Source: Gnetum montanum
Taxonomy: Eukaryota; Streptophyta; Gnetopsida; Gnetales; Gnetaceae
Direction: 5' to 3'
NCBI GenBank assembly: GCA_015680685.1
Contig: MNCI01004531.1
Span: 180,740-244,739, forward strand
Length of the DNA stretch: 64,000 nucleotides
Below the pieces are notes generated by a model. That model saw only the letters and a list, made by a program, of their open reading frames with translations. It had not been told where the DNA came from and ran no database searches. Positions 23,037 through 34,237 of this stretch are shown here, piece by piece. The translations under genes were made by a program, and so were the position numbers. Within the stretch, counting starts at the first letter, position 1, and each line of letters begins with the position of its first letter.

Positions 23037-23640
23037 GGCTTCTTCATAATTTTCAAAATTCAAAGAAACTAATTGATACTTGATCAAAGGCTTCAACCCC
23101 TTACAGAACCTCCTTACCCATGCCTACTCATCATCCAATATATTTGGTATATATTCTACTAGCTCATTGAACTTAGTATCACACTCATGCATAGTCATGT
23201 CATCTTGTTGTAAGTAATAAAATTCATCCTACTTTTTTTCTAGTAAGTCCTAATAGTAAATCAATCCTCAAACTCCTATTTGGAAGTATCTCATAAGACT
23301 ACTTCAACGTTTGAACCCCTTACATGAAGCAAATTATTCCATCATCAACTTATTACTTCTTGGAGTTTATAAGTAGCCACTCTTATCTTTTGAGTTGTTG
23401 AACTATTCAACACTTATAAATCTTTCTCCATCTCTTCAAGCCACTCACGTGCTACCAATGGATCATTAGGATACTTATAAGTTAAATAGCTTAGCTTTCT
23501 AAACTCTCACATTAACTTGCTTCCATCATTAGCACCTCCATGGTTGTTACCACCATAACCATCATTGTTGACACCATTATTTATCATGTCGGTAAGAATC
23601 TAAGAAAATTTTTACTACACTTGATTCAAAATTGATCCAC
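23037..23640 (-). pseudogene. Minus-strand Gypsy gag core interrupted by element A
   Basis: The minus strand from about 23600 downward encodes MINNGVNNDGYGGNNHGG, YPNDPLVAREWLEEMEKDL and KIRVATYKLQEV. Then follow EFYYLQQDDMTMHECDTKF, NELVEYIPNILDDE and RRFCKGLKPLIKYQLVSLNF. This is a classical Gypsy gag core. The sequence breaks exactly at the right edge of element A. Its zinc-knuckle part lies beyond the left edge (16.9-17.1 kb). No LTR or pol of this older element was identified. Confidence 0.7.
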
Positions 23641-25085
23641 TACTTTTCTTGCCTCATTGTGCCTCTTTGATCTTCTTGGTGCAAGCTATCAAAAACTAAT
23701 AAAATTTGAATAGAAATATTAAACCATTCTCTTATTCCAAGCTATCACATCCTCAAAATCATACTTAATCAAGTAATTAAATTATACCATTCATGATGCA
23801 TGTAAAGAATAGAATTAGTCACTTGATATATTCTTGAGCAACTTAAATACTTATAAAATCATATAATCTAAATAAATAAATTGCAGAATTAATAACTTAG
23901 AAGCCACTTAAAAATCCACATGTAATAGATTAATGCCCACTTAGGTCTAATTACAACATATTGTCAAAGTTCCACTAAAAATCCATATTCATGACCAAAA
24001 TACAGATCCATTGAATGATGAAAATATAAAATGAAATACATAAAGATATAATCTTCGCATCCAATGTTAATGTTTCTTCTAACTCCTCCTTGTCCATATC
24101 TAAAGCATGAAACACATGCAAGAAGGATTAAAACATCTTCATAGTTAAGGAAAACCATCTTGAAGCTTGCTAGAACAAGGCTAGAAGAGGAGATTCATGT
24201 TGCAAGTTTATTCTTAGAAACAATAGAAAATACCATTAAATTATCGATTCATCATTAAGATTAACATTATTGTTAATTCATATCATTAATCCATGATTTG
24301 CATTACCTATGATATTCCTATGAGATTTATAGGATTAGATGTCAGAATAAGTATAAAGTTGATACTAACTTAAACTAGTCATTAGGACCTCTTGGATGGG
24401 AACCTCATCTCTCTAGACCACCCTTATGAAAATACAACTATCTAGTTATGTTTATGACTGGTATCAATCCTATAGCTAACCTAAAGCCCTAGCTCATCAC
24501 TTTTACTTAAGTTCTAATATTGAGTGCATGCCACCAAATTGATGAACCATCTTTGACATCAACTTACTATGGCCAACTAGCTGATCCCGTATTAGTTGTC
24601 TTTCTAGAAGTCATGTCACTTAATGAATTGTAACTAGCATTTCTACCTACTAATACTAATTGCATCTCACTAAATATTAGAATAACCCCACATTGATTAA
24701 GAATGAGTTTCCAACATTCAAGATAGAATAAATGAACAATTGGAATAAACCTCAATTAAATATATAACATGCATTTAGACCTATTAGAGTGTGTGTAGAA
24801 GCTTTGAATTTTTCAAAATCCAATATTATCATTAGAAATTGATCAATGTAGTAGGAATCAATATCTCATTGATTTTTATCACTTGAGTATTATTAATGAA
24901 AGAATTCTCTTGGCTAAAAAGTATAAATATCATTGGTTATTTCTTGAAGTGATAAGGATCAAGATGCTTAGCATCTTTTGAAAGTTTAAACATATTGATT
25001 GGCATCACTGCAGTGCTTGCAAGTGATTAAATGGAAATCAATATCATTAAAGATCATGGAAATTGCTATCAAAAGAGAATCAAAG
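23641..25085. other. No recognisable gene
   Basis: AT-rich sequence without a product I can name. Short open frames at 24158-23964 and 24755-24567 (minus) have no family features. The last 300 bases may already belong to the Copia copy that follows. Confidence 0.4.
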
Positions 25086-25089
25086 AATT

Positions 25090-25577
25090 GATTTTTTATT
25101 TGATTGATTTAGAGACTCCACATCATGTGCTCTAATTATGCATGGAAAAAATCCATTATATTGGAAATGAAAGAAACAATCATCTATTAGCTTCTTCACT
25201 TGTGAAGCAGAATTTATTATCATGGCTAAATTCCTTCAACACATGTTCTAGCTCAATAAACTTCTCTCACACTTAGAATTTTAAGTTGTTCTCTCTAAAA
25301 ATTTGTATTGTGATAATACAACAATAATTAAATTATCCCAAGACTATGTACATCATAAAAAATCTGAACACATTAACATCAAGTACTATTTCATCAAGAA
25401 GTGAAAGAGTGAACCATCAAACCCATTCAAACAAGCATCTTGCTAACTTACTAACAAAAAATATTTTTTTCTTATAGGATTAAGTGCATCAATGAATCTA
25501 TAGGAATTCAAAGCATGACAAAGAAAGGAGAAATAAAAGATGAAGAATGAAGATTGCCTTCCACTCTAAGGAGGGAT
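25090..25577 (+). pseudogene. Copia RNase H tail of an upstream copy
   Basis: The plus strand encodes CALIMHGKNPLYW, KKQSSISFFTCEAEFIIMAK, NLYCDNTTIIKLSQDYVHHK and SEHINIKYYFIK. This is the end of Copia RNase H (W.SKKQ...STEAEY..., then CDN..AI.L..NP..H.R.KHI). The same segment occurs at 29.19-29.45 kb at the end of the complete copy. Its position directly before an LTR shows this is the end of another, upstream element whose front has been lost. Confidence 0.75.
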
Positions 25578-26480
25578 TCTTGGCTTTTTAGAGGAGAAGA
25601 CAATAATATTTGATTTGTATTATATAATAGGAGTTTATTTTAATAAAATGTGATAGGAAATTTTTGGATTGATGAGCACTTGTAATGTTATTTTGGCCCT
25701 AATTCATATACATATTAAATTTTTAAGGTTGTTTTATCATTAGAACTATTTTGTATTATTTTTAGTAAACTTTGCCCCACTGGTCACATATATATATCCA
25801 AGGCATCTCTTATAATTTGTAGTAGGGAATCATGAATATAATTTTAGCAAGAATTTTACTATTTCATCTTTAATTCATCCATTCATAAAGCTTCATCAAC
25901 ATCATTCATCATTATTTATTTAATCATGGAAGTTGAATAATCAGAATTGGGGACATTCACTATTTTGATCATATCTCAATCATTTCACAACATGTTTCAG
26001 TGATTCTAGATTTATTAGAAAGCTAGAATAGTTGGTTGCATCAGCTAAAACATTAGTTTAGCATTTATTATTTTTTGGAAAGAAATTAGCTCAATAATTT
26101 GGTAGATTTCTAAATTCCAAATTTATACTAGAATGAATTATAGTAAATTACTAGATTATTTCTCCTTCATTTCACAAAAAATTGATGTGATATTAAATTT
26201 ATTTAAAAGGTAATATTTAAGAAAAGGTTTAGTTAAACTTTTATCATCCTAAAAAACTTTCAAGTTATCATCTGTCAAAGTTGCACCACTAGAATTGCTA
26301 TGATTTTTAATAAATTGAAAAGAGCATAACATAAACTTAGCTTCTTGATATTTTTTGTAGTACTTTCTATTTCAAAATTATATAGAACTTTCTAATATTT
26401 GTAAAAATATAAAATTCTTAGCTGCTTCATTGTGAATTCAAGATAACCAAGTAGTTCTTTCACTACCTGAAATTTCTTCA
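25578..26480 (+). repeat. Copia LTR shared between two copies
   Basis: About 903 bases, preceded by a purine-rich tract (AAGGAGGGAT) and followed by a primer site. It aligns with 29552-30037; shared landmarks include AACATCATTCATCATTATTT and CATATCTCAATCATTTCA. It serves both as 3' LTR of the pol tail on its left and as 5' LTR of the copy on its right. Confidence 0.8.
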
Positions 26481-26482
26481 CT

Positions 26483-26499
26483 TGGTATTAGAGTGTTAG
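26483..26499 (+). promoter_or_regulatory. Primer-binding site, initiator tRNA-Met type
   Basis: TGGTATTAGAGTG, two bases after the LTR, close to TGGTATCAGAGC as used by most plant Copia elements. Confidence 0.8.
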
Positions 26500-27470
26500 G
26501 TTCACCTACAAAAATAAGCATAAAAGACATAGCTAGATGCTCTATCATCATTAATGGCTCTCAAGACTTCAACCTAATGATAAGGATGATGAAAGGCCTT
26601 CTTGAATATATTGAATATTGGGAAATAATTGAAAAAAGGTTTGACTTCATCCATGATTTTGAAAATTTCACAAGCTTACAAATCAAAGAATATGAAAGAA
26701 AGAAGAATAATAACAATTAGGCCCTCATAATGCTATTGGCTAGTGTCTTGCAAGTTATTTTTGGTAGATATAGTCTTCATGCTCTTATTAAAGAAGTATG
26801 AGATAGTCTATAATTAGAATACAAGGGAGGCTTGGGAAATCAACAATTGTAGCAACTAATCCCCAAACAAAAAATTGATACCCTAGAAATTAAAAGAAAT
26901 GAAAGTGTCAAAGACTCATTTATTAAAATATATGGTAGCTTATGAAAAATAACTGAATATGGCTATGGATATATGAATAGGAAAAGGTTCAAAAAGTTAT
27001 TCAAGCTCTCTACATAGATCCAAGATTTGAAAACATGATAGAAAATATTACTCTTTCAAAGGACTTCAACATGCTTAGTATCAATGAATTAGTTGCTCAA
27101 GTTATACCCATGCAAATTATGAAGAATAACAAATAGTCTAGTAGAGATGATCAATCATACATACTAACCAAAGAGGAAGATGTAGGCAAGGAAGATAGAG
27201 TAAGATTCAATTATCATAATAGAGATCAAGAAATAAACTTAACAAAAAATGTTGATTAAAATATAAGAGAAAGAGGAAGAGGGTCGACTAGAGGAAGAGG
27301 CAAATGGAATCAATCTGAAAGATAAATACAAGGTCAAGACTAAATGCCATACTACAACTTTTATAAAAGAAAAGATCATACCATTGACCAATGATAGACT
27401 AGAATTGATTTTGAAATAATACATGGGCAAACTTCACAAACAAAATAAGATACTCCCTCATCATCTCTAA
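26493..27470 (+). pseudogene. Copia gag pseudogene
   Basis: An open start at 26493 encodes FNLMIRMMKGLLEYIEYWEI. After stops come KGGLGNQQL, KRNESVKDSFIKIYGSL and TLSKDFNMLSINELVAQV. This is the UBN2-type gag of Copia elements. A basic RGRGSTRGRGKWNQ stretch near 27265-27320 and a degenerate knuckle near 27345-27395 (YYNFYKRKDHTIDQ, cysteines replaced) close the domain. Confidence 0.75.
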
Positions 27471-27539
27471 AGGATACTCAAGAAGCATAGGCAGGTAATT
27501 ACGTAGCCTTTATTTTAATTAAATAAATAAAATAATATT

Positions 27540-27900
27540 CTTGATTTATAGATAGTCAGTGCTCTAATCACATGACATCATTCAAAAATTATCTTCTAAA
27601 TTACAAAATAAACACAGTATTGCCACCATCAAAATTAGAAATAAAAAATACTTAGTCATCAAAGGAATAGGAGATTGTATAGTTAAATTAAAAAATGAAT
27701 AAAAATTCACCATTGCTAATGTGTATTATGTTCCTAAGTTCATTAGCAAACTTGAAGATAGAGTAAAGAAATGCATCTTTCTTGGTTATGATTCTCACAC
27801 CAATGGATATAGGTGCTATGACCAAATGAATCAAAAATAACTTGTTTTAAGATATGTTATATTCAATGAGACAAATCTCGATACAAATGATTTTTTTCAA
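27540..27900 (+). pseudogene. Copia protease joined to integrase C-terminus (internal deletion)
   Basis: Near 27545 the protease motif reads DSQCSNHMTSFKNYL, where DSGCSNHM is expected; the catalytic Gly is now Gln. It runs to IANVYYVP (about 27735). About 20 bases later the sequence already encodes the end of the integrase region, KCIFLGYDSHTNGYRCYD. The GAG-pre segment and the whole integrase catalytic core are missing. Confidence 0.7.
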
Positions 27901-28019
27901 TAGTAAAAAAAATTAGACACCTATTAGAGTTTGAAATCGTGGGTTTAATGAGACCATCCTTGCTCTCAAATACTATACAGAAATTTTGAATGAAGAACCA
28001 CAAGATCTCACAATATTAC

Positions 28020-29460
28020 AAATATGGCATATTTAGTAGTCTTAGGTGAACCAACCAATGTTAATGAAGCCATGAAATTAAAAGTCTAGAAAGAAGCCAT
28101 AGACAAAGAGTACAATGTTATCCTAAGAAATAACACATAGGAATTAGTGGACAAACCAAAAGATAAAAGGTTATTAATTATAAGTGAATGCATAAAATAA
28201 AGTACAATGAGAAAGGAGAACTCACAACACACAAAGCAAGACTTGTGGTAAGAGGATTTAAACAAAATAAATGCATTGACTATGAAGATATCTTTGCACT
28301 AGTGGCTAAATTTAAAACCATCAAGCTCATTCTTTCCATAGAAGCATATGAAGATCTAGAGGCTCAACAATTGGATATCAACTCAAGATTTCTAAATGAA
28401 TACATCCAAGAATAAGTTTACATCTAGCAACATGAAGGTTATGTTATCAAAGAAAAAGAGAACAAAGTATGCAAGCTTAACAAAGCTCTATATGATTGGG
28501 AACAAGTACCTAGGACCTAGTTGTAGAGAATTAATGACTATCTCACTAGAAATAATTATTAAAATTACATGTTTGAACCAACACTATATTTTAGGAAGGA
28601 AGGATATGAATTCATCATCATATCACTATATATAGATTACATTATCTTTATTAGCATAAATAAAAGGCTAGAAAAAGATTTCAAGAATGACATGAAAATT
28701 GAATTTGAAAAGAAGGATCTTGAAGAACTCAAATACTTTCTAGGAATTAAAGTAAATCAAGATAAGGATTGAATAAAGATTCATCAAACCAAATTCACAA
28801 ACTCTATCATTGAAAAATTCAATCTAAAGAATGAAAAGCCAATCAACAGTCCTTTACTATACAATTTAAAGTTAAACAACAAAGATATGACTCCTCTCAT
28901 AGATACAACCATGTATATAACCATGATTGAACCACTTCAGTTTCTTTGCCACACTAAACTAGATTTAGAATATGTAACATCATACATATCTAGATTCATG
29001 CAAGAGCCAAAATAATCTTACATGCAAGAACTTGTGCATCTTCTCAAGTATGTAAAAGGAACTTGCAACTTTAGTATCCAATTTAGTAAAAGAGACAATA
29101 AGCTTCATGCATATTCAGATGTTGATTAGGCAAGAGACAATGATGGTAGAAAATTCACATTAGGAGTTCTCATTATACATGTTAAAAATCCAATATACTA
29201 AAAATCAACGAAACAATCATTTATCAGCTTATTCACTTGTGAAGAATAATTATTACCATGGCTGAATGTCTCCAACACATACTGTAGCTAAATAAACTTC
29301 TCTTAAACTTAGGATTCAAGGTTGATCTCTCTACAAATTTTTATTCTAAAAATTCAAACACATTAACATTAGGTACTAATTCATCAAGCAAGAAGTGAAA
29401 GAAGGAACCATCATACCCATTCACATGAGTAACTTGCTAATTGTCTCATAGGATCAAGTA
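28020..29460 (+). pseudogene. Copia reverse transcriptase and RNase H
   Basis: In one frame: THKARLVVRGFKQNKCIDYE (about 28228), LDINSRFLN, EGYEFIIISLYIDYIIF (YVDD replaced by YIDY, about 28603-28650), ELKYFLGIKVNQDKD (about 28725), then a conserved tail with VKGTCNFSIQFSK and HAYSDVD.ARDNDGRKF (29.05-29.15 kb), and RNase H end SFISLFTCEE. From 28188 to at least 28772 the frame holds with stops only. Order and motifs are standard for Ty1/Copia pol. Confidence 0.85.
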
Positions 29461-29551
29461 CCTAGATGAATCTATAAGAATTCAGAGAGTGATAAAGAAA
29501 GGAGAAAGAAAAGATGAAGAATGAAGATTATCTTTGACTCTAAGAAAGGGT

Positions 29552-30037
29552 TGTTACCTTTTTAAAGTAGAAGATAATAACTTTTTTATTTTTGTTATGC
29601 AACATAATTTTATTTTAATAAAATATATAAAATTTTCAAATTGATGGGTAATTGTAATATTATTTTGACCCCAATCCATATATATATATCTAGGGCATCT
29701 CTTAGAAATTTATATTAGGAAATCATCAATATAATTTTAGTAAGAATTTGACTATTTCATCATCAATTTATCAATTCATCAACCTTCATCGACATCATTC
29801 ATCATTATTTACTTAATCTTGGAAGTTGAATAGTCAAAATTAGGGACATTCACTATTTTGATCATATCTCAATCATTTCATAACATGTTTCAATGATTCC
29901 AAACTTATTAAAAAGCTAGAATAGATAATTGTGTACATTTAAAATCTATGTTTAATATATAGTCCTATTTGGAAGCAATTACTCTATAACTTGGCATATT
30001 TTCTAAATCTTGAATTTATACCAAAATGAATGATAGT
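29552..30037 (+). repeat. Truncated Copia 3' LTR
   Basis: Starts TGTTACC after a purine-rich tract (AAGAAAGGG) and matches the first 570 bases or so of 25578-26480. It stops exactly where the Gypsy LTR at 30038 begins. The expected remaining 330 bases were not found downstream. Confidence 0.75.
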
Positions 30038-30883
30038 TGATGAGTTGTATTCATGGGCTGCATTGGTGGGATCTCATCAACATCTACACATTGACATAGG
30101 GTTTGACACATTAATGCCTACACATTGACATAGTGTCTTCTATTAACTATATAAATGCATGCACTAGCCACATGTATGACATCCAATGTTTAGTATCCTA
30201 GCAAAGCTCTTGTATTTTGTTCATTTGATAGTCAAAATATTTTTTAAGTGCCTACAATAGGAGTGAGAATTGTACATATCTTTATTTGAACACTGATGTA
30301 CCTAAGCACCTTCGTGTGATTGGAAATAAATATGATCTTTCTTTACAAACCTTGCAACATTTGGAATTAGCTTAATGTTTTCTTAATGCATTTATTATTT
30401 GAGCAATTTACTTTAATGTAATTAATTAAATAATTAATTAGTGATTAATTAATACACATAGGTACAACAATTTTGAGCATACATTAATGTTTGGTAATCC
30501 TAGTAGCACTTAACGCTTGGTAACCTAGTAACATTATAATGTGGTTTAAGATGTGTATGGTAAATGGGAATGGATGCTTATGTTAGGGTTAGTTAAGATA
30601 TTAGCTAGTTATTAGATTAACTAAACATTTAATCATGTTATTTTTTGGCACTTAGGTAATTTAAATAATAAATATAAGATGATAAAAATCATATGCCTCA
30701 GTTACACTTAACCATACACTTGCACTTCACAAGTGAAACTAAGAAGAAAATGATCATGTACATTAGATTCACTTCTTAGACCCAGTGTACTTAGAGAGCT
30801 AAATTCTATGAAATTTGACCAAATCACTTAGTGAATGCTAGAGATTTGTATGGTTTTGCATAGGGACTACTCGCTGCTCATCA
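30038..30883 (+). repeat. Gypsy 5' LTR (element B), related to the LTRs of element A
   Basis: 846 bases from TGATGAGTTG to CTGCTCATCA. It shares with element A the right half, including TTGGTAATCCTAG, GGTAACCTAG, TTATGTTAGGGT and the end GCTGCTCATCA. The left half (U3) is different, with a TATA-like TATATAAAT at 30148-30156. Followed directly by a primer site, so it is a 5' LTR. No matching 3' LTR was found before 52 kb. Confidence 0.75.
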
Positions 30884-30884
30884 T

Positions 30885-30902
30885 TGGTGCCATTGTCAGG
30901 AA
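30885..30902 (+). promoter_or_regulatory. Primer-binding site, tRNA-Asp type
   Basis: TGGTGCCATTGTCAGGAA, one base after the LTR. It differs from the tRNA-Asp-complementary TGGCGCCGTTGCCGGGGA mainly by C-to-T and G-to-A changes. This primer is typical of the Tat and Athila lineages. Confidence 0.7.
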
Positions 30903-30979
30903 CCTTAGTTAGCTACATGCACTATCTAAGAGTTAATAAAATTATTCAACGATGTTGTATCAAATCTTAAAGTTGCAAT

Positions 30980-31017
<38 letters not shown>

Positions 31018-31018
31018 G
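30980..31018 (+). repeat. TAA/AAT microsatellite
   Basis: About 12 uninterrupted trinucleotide units in the leader between primer site and gag. Confidence 0.9.
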
Positions 31019-31044
31019 TAAAAGCAAAATATTTTTCTTTCCAA

Positions 31045-33110
31045 CCAAGATGTCTTCTTCTCACAAGGCTAAATATCCACTGTTGTTCGAGCATACATCC
31101 AATCAACAAAGGCATGAAGGATCAAAACCACCAATGCCCCAACAATGCAGAGTGGTCTATACTCATCTTGATGAGTATGTTTAAGACTTCACCTTCATCC
31201 TGCTCAAGATGAATAACTACAATGGAGGGACATGAAGGAAAACATTGTGTTCCCACCCAATCATTCATTTCTTGTGATGCTACTCCAAACTCTCATGAAA
31301 TTGGGCATTTAAGGACTTAATGTTTAATATGTTATGCAGGACCATAACTATCAAGATTATCATCCCACTGAGGCACAACATAAGAAAGATAAAAAATAAG
31401 AGATGCATTATGAAGCATCAAAGAGGAAGTGGTTCATATAGCCCTTGTTCCTACTAGGCTAGAAAGAACAAGAGGATCCCTTTCTTGGGTGTTCTTAATT
31501 TACAAACTCTTCTCCCTTTGTCTTTGATGAGGGGACCCTTAACTAGAATTTATAGCCTACTATGAATAATCTTGATTAGTAAAATAATGGGTCCCATCAC
31601 CATGGGGCTCCAAATATGGGAATCAAGGTAGGAATGTGGATAAGCATCACAATGACGACATGCATGATGATTGTGATCATGACCAAAGAAGAGAGGATAG
31701 CAGGCACAGTGCTAGTGTTGGCTCTTCTCCCTCTTCACCTTTAACATCCTCATCTTTTTCCTCCTCTAGCTTTGACCAAACCCACAAAAGACATGATCGT
31801 GATTGAGGTGATTGACATGAAAGAGATGATCGTAGGACCCAACAAACCAATAGAGACCAAGGGCGTGGGCAATCAAGGGAGGCTTGCCACCATGAAAGAA
31901 GGGACAACATAGGACATCATAGGCACCATGATCATCAAAGAGGCCATGACTATGATGAGCCTATACATACAACAAGGAATATGCTGAATACTACAAAGCC
32001 CATGAGAATTCCAACAAGGCATGTGAAGGATAGCAAAATTAAAAGGTTGGATATGAACACTATTCCCAAGTTCAAGGGGGATATAACTTAGATCCACAAA
32101 ATCATCTTCAAGCCTTTCATGATTACTTTACCTTGCTAAATGTTGAAAATGAATGAAAAAATATAAAGCTATTCCCAAGGACACTCATCAAGGAGGCTGA
32201 ATGATGGTATCAATCCTTAGAATTGGAATCAATTAGATGATGAAGTACAATGCTTGAACTCTTTAACAATACGTATCAGATATACTCCTACATGTCCAAT
32301 CTCAAAACACAGATTCAAGGATGGAAACAAGGAATATATGACTCCTTGAATATGTCCATGGATAGATATTACTCTCTATTACATAGGTTCCTTGGCCATG
32401 GCTTTTCTTAAAGAGAGCAGCTCCACCATATCATAGATGGGCTTTGAACAAAAACAAGGAAAAATTTTGGGGTCTATGCCCAAGGGAGACTTTCAAAACT
32501 TAGAGCTCATCAAATTCAAAGGCTAATTGAGAAAATGGCCAAAGAAAAAATGAGTTGTGAAAAAGGAAAATTTATGAAGGAGTACAACTAGGATCCTTCC
32601 ATTCAAAAAAGGGAACTTTGATTCTATAATAATGAGAAGGAGGCATCACTTGATGAAATGGTGCAACATAAAACCTTGCTGATTCAAAAACATATTTTTA
32701 AAATACTAGTCAAGGTAGATAAAATGTGGGATTCTTTAGATGAAAAATTTCAAACTACTCTTAGAATTACTAAAGAGTCCAAAGGGCAAGGTATTGATCA
32801 TGATCGAAGAAGAATGAAAGAGGTTGAATGTGCTCCCATTTCACTACTACTTCACGCCGTCACTCTACCACACTGCCACATTACATCATCCAGCTCTCGC
32901 CCTCACTACCCATCAAGGTCATGTTGTGTAGGCCTATGCAAGACACTAATAAAAGCCCTCACCCCTAGAATCCACCAAAACTTTATTGGTCATTCTCCCT
33001 ACCTCCAATTTTGTTTTCTGAAACCATCACTACATTTCTCACTACATGTCGTCATCTACATCTTTATTGTCATCATCACCACCAAAAAACATGCTACAAT
33101 TTTTGGCCAT
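31045..33110 (+). pseudogene. Decayed gag of element B
   Basis: A charged N-terminal region (31.66-31.95 kb in one frame: DHDQRREDSRHSASVGSSPS and GHHRHHDHQRGHDYDEP) leads into IPTRHVKDSKIKRLDMNTIP and a Retrotrans_gag-like core (32.05-32.55 kb), matching the core of element A piece by piece. An open frame 32658-33125 (QHKTLLIQKHIFKILVKVDK) follows the core. Stops and frame changes are many. Confidence 0.65.
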
Positions 33111-33121
33111 CTATGGTATCT

Positions 33122-33402
33122 ATAGATACTAATAGCATTTCTCATAATGGCCCATCATGGACACCATTGGTGTCTCTCATAATGGCCCATCCTTGGCACT
33201 ATAGACACCAATGATACTATTCATAATGGTCCATCACGGGCATCACGAGCACCACTAACACCATCTATAATAGTCCATCCCAAGTATCATGAACATCAAT
33301 GGTACCATTCATAATGGCTCATCTTGAGCACCATAGGCATCAATGGCACCATTCATAATGGCCTATCCCAGGCATTGACAACATTGTCCATAACAACTCT
33401 TT
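33122..33402 (+). repeat. Tandem repeat of about 44-45 bp, six copies
   Basis: Units begin TCATAATGGCCCATC and contain a variable ACCAATGGCACCAT-like end. Six consecutive copies of about 44-45 bases can be marked, the last one incomplete. They sit just downstream of gag. Confidence 0.75.
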
Positions 33403-34237
33403 TTGGCACTATCAATTTTTTTTGTCAATTAATGGAAAAATTTGAAATTTTTGTTAACTAATAAAAAAATCAAATTTTTGTCTATGAAAATGTTAGTTTA
33501 AAATTCAAAATGCAAGAAAAATTTTCAAAAAATAAAATTTGATGCATTGGCAATATGTAAACTAATAATTCTATAATTAAGTGCACTTGTTTTGAAGTAG
33601 TCCTAGGATAGGTGACCTCTTGAGAAGTCTCGTTTTTTGTGTCAAATGTCTTAAAACTCCAAAAATGATAACTTTCAATTTCAACCTTATAGACATAATG
33701 GTAAAGTTAGATTTATTCTAAGAAACCCCAAAAATTACCTTTCACTCCTTGCCCAACATAGTGCCTCAACATCCTTACAAATTTAATTTTAGTGTAACTT
33801 GGGCATACAATGTTCTTTTTCAACATATGAATAGTCATTTCCAACATTTTTCACACTTCTAAACACAATGGTGAGGTTAGCTTTATCATTTGAGTACCCA
33901 ATAATTTCATGATATCATGAAACTACATCTTAAAAGTTGACAAGATAAGGGTAATTAATCATGCCTTTTTAGCAAAATAACCTTTGTAAATAGCCTTCAA
34001 ATCCCTATGGCATGTCATTAGTTATACTACTAGAGTCAGTGTCTTTAAGGGGGGTAGAGAGATAGTTAAGAATTAGATCATATAATTATATATTACTAAA
34101 ATTAGATGATGTAATTATATATTGCTAAAATTAGATAATGTTGTAATGATGTATCAGTATCAATTTAGTTGATGATTAGTTGGAGAATCATTTGATGTAT
34201 TAGTTGATAATTAGTTGATGAAACATTTCAATCTTTA
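33403..34237. other. No recognisable gene
   Basis: AT-rich. Short degenerate direct repeats are seen around 34075-34215 (ATTAGATGATGTAATTATAT and TTGATGATTAGTTG). Nothing coding was recognised. Confidence 0.4.

Noticed and set aside
31677-31910. 77-codon minus-strand ORF
   Set aside because: Shadow of the charged gag N-terminus on the plus strand.
33122-33402. Regularly spaced repeats resembling a CRISPR array
   Set aside because: Units are contiguous and degenerate, without unique spacers, in a plant retroelement.
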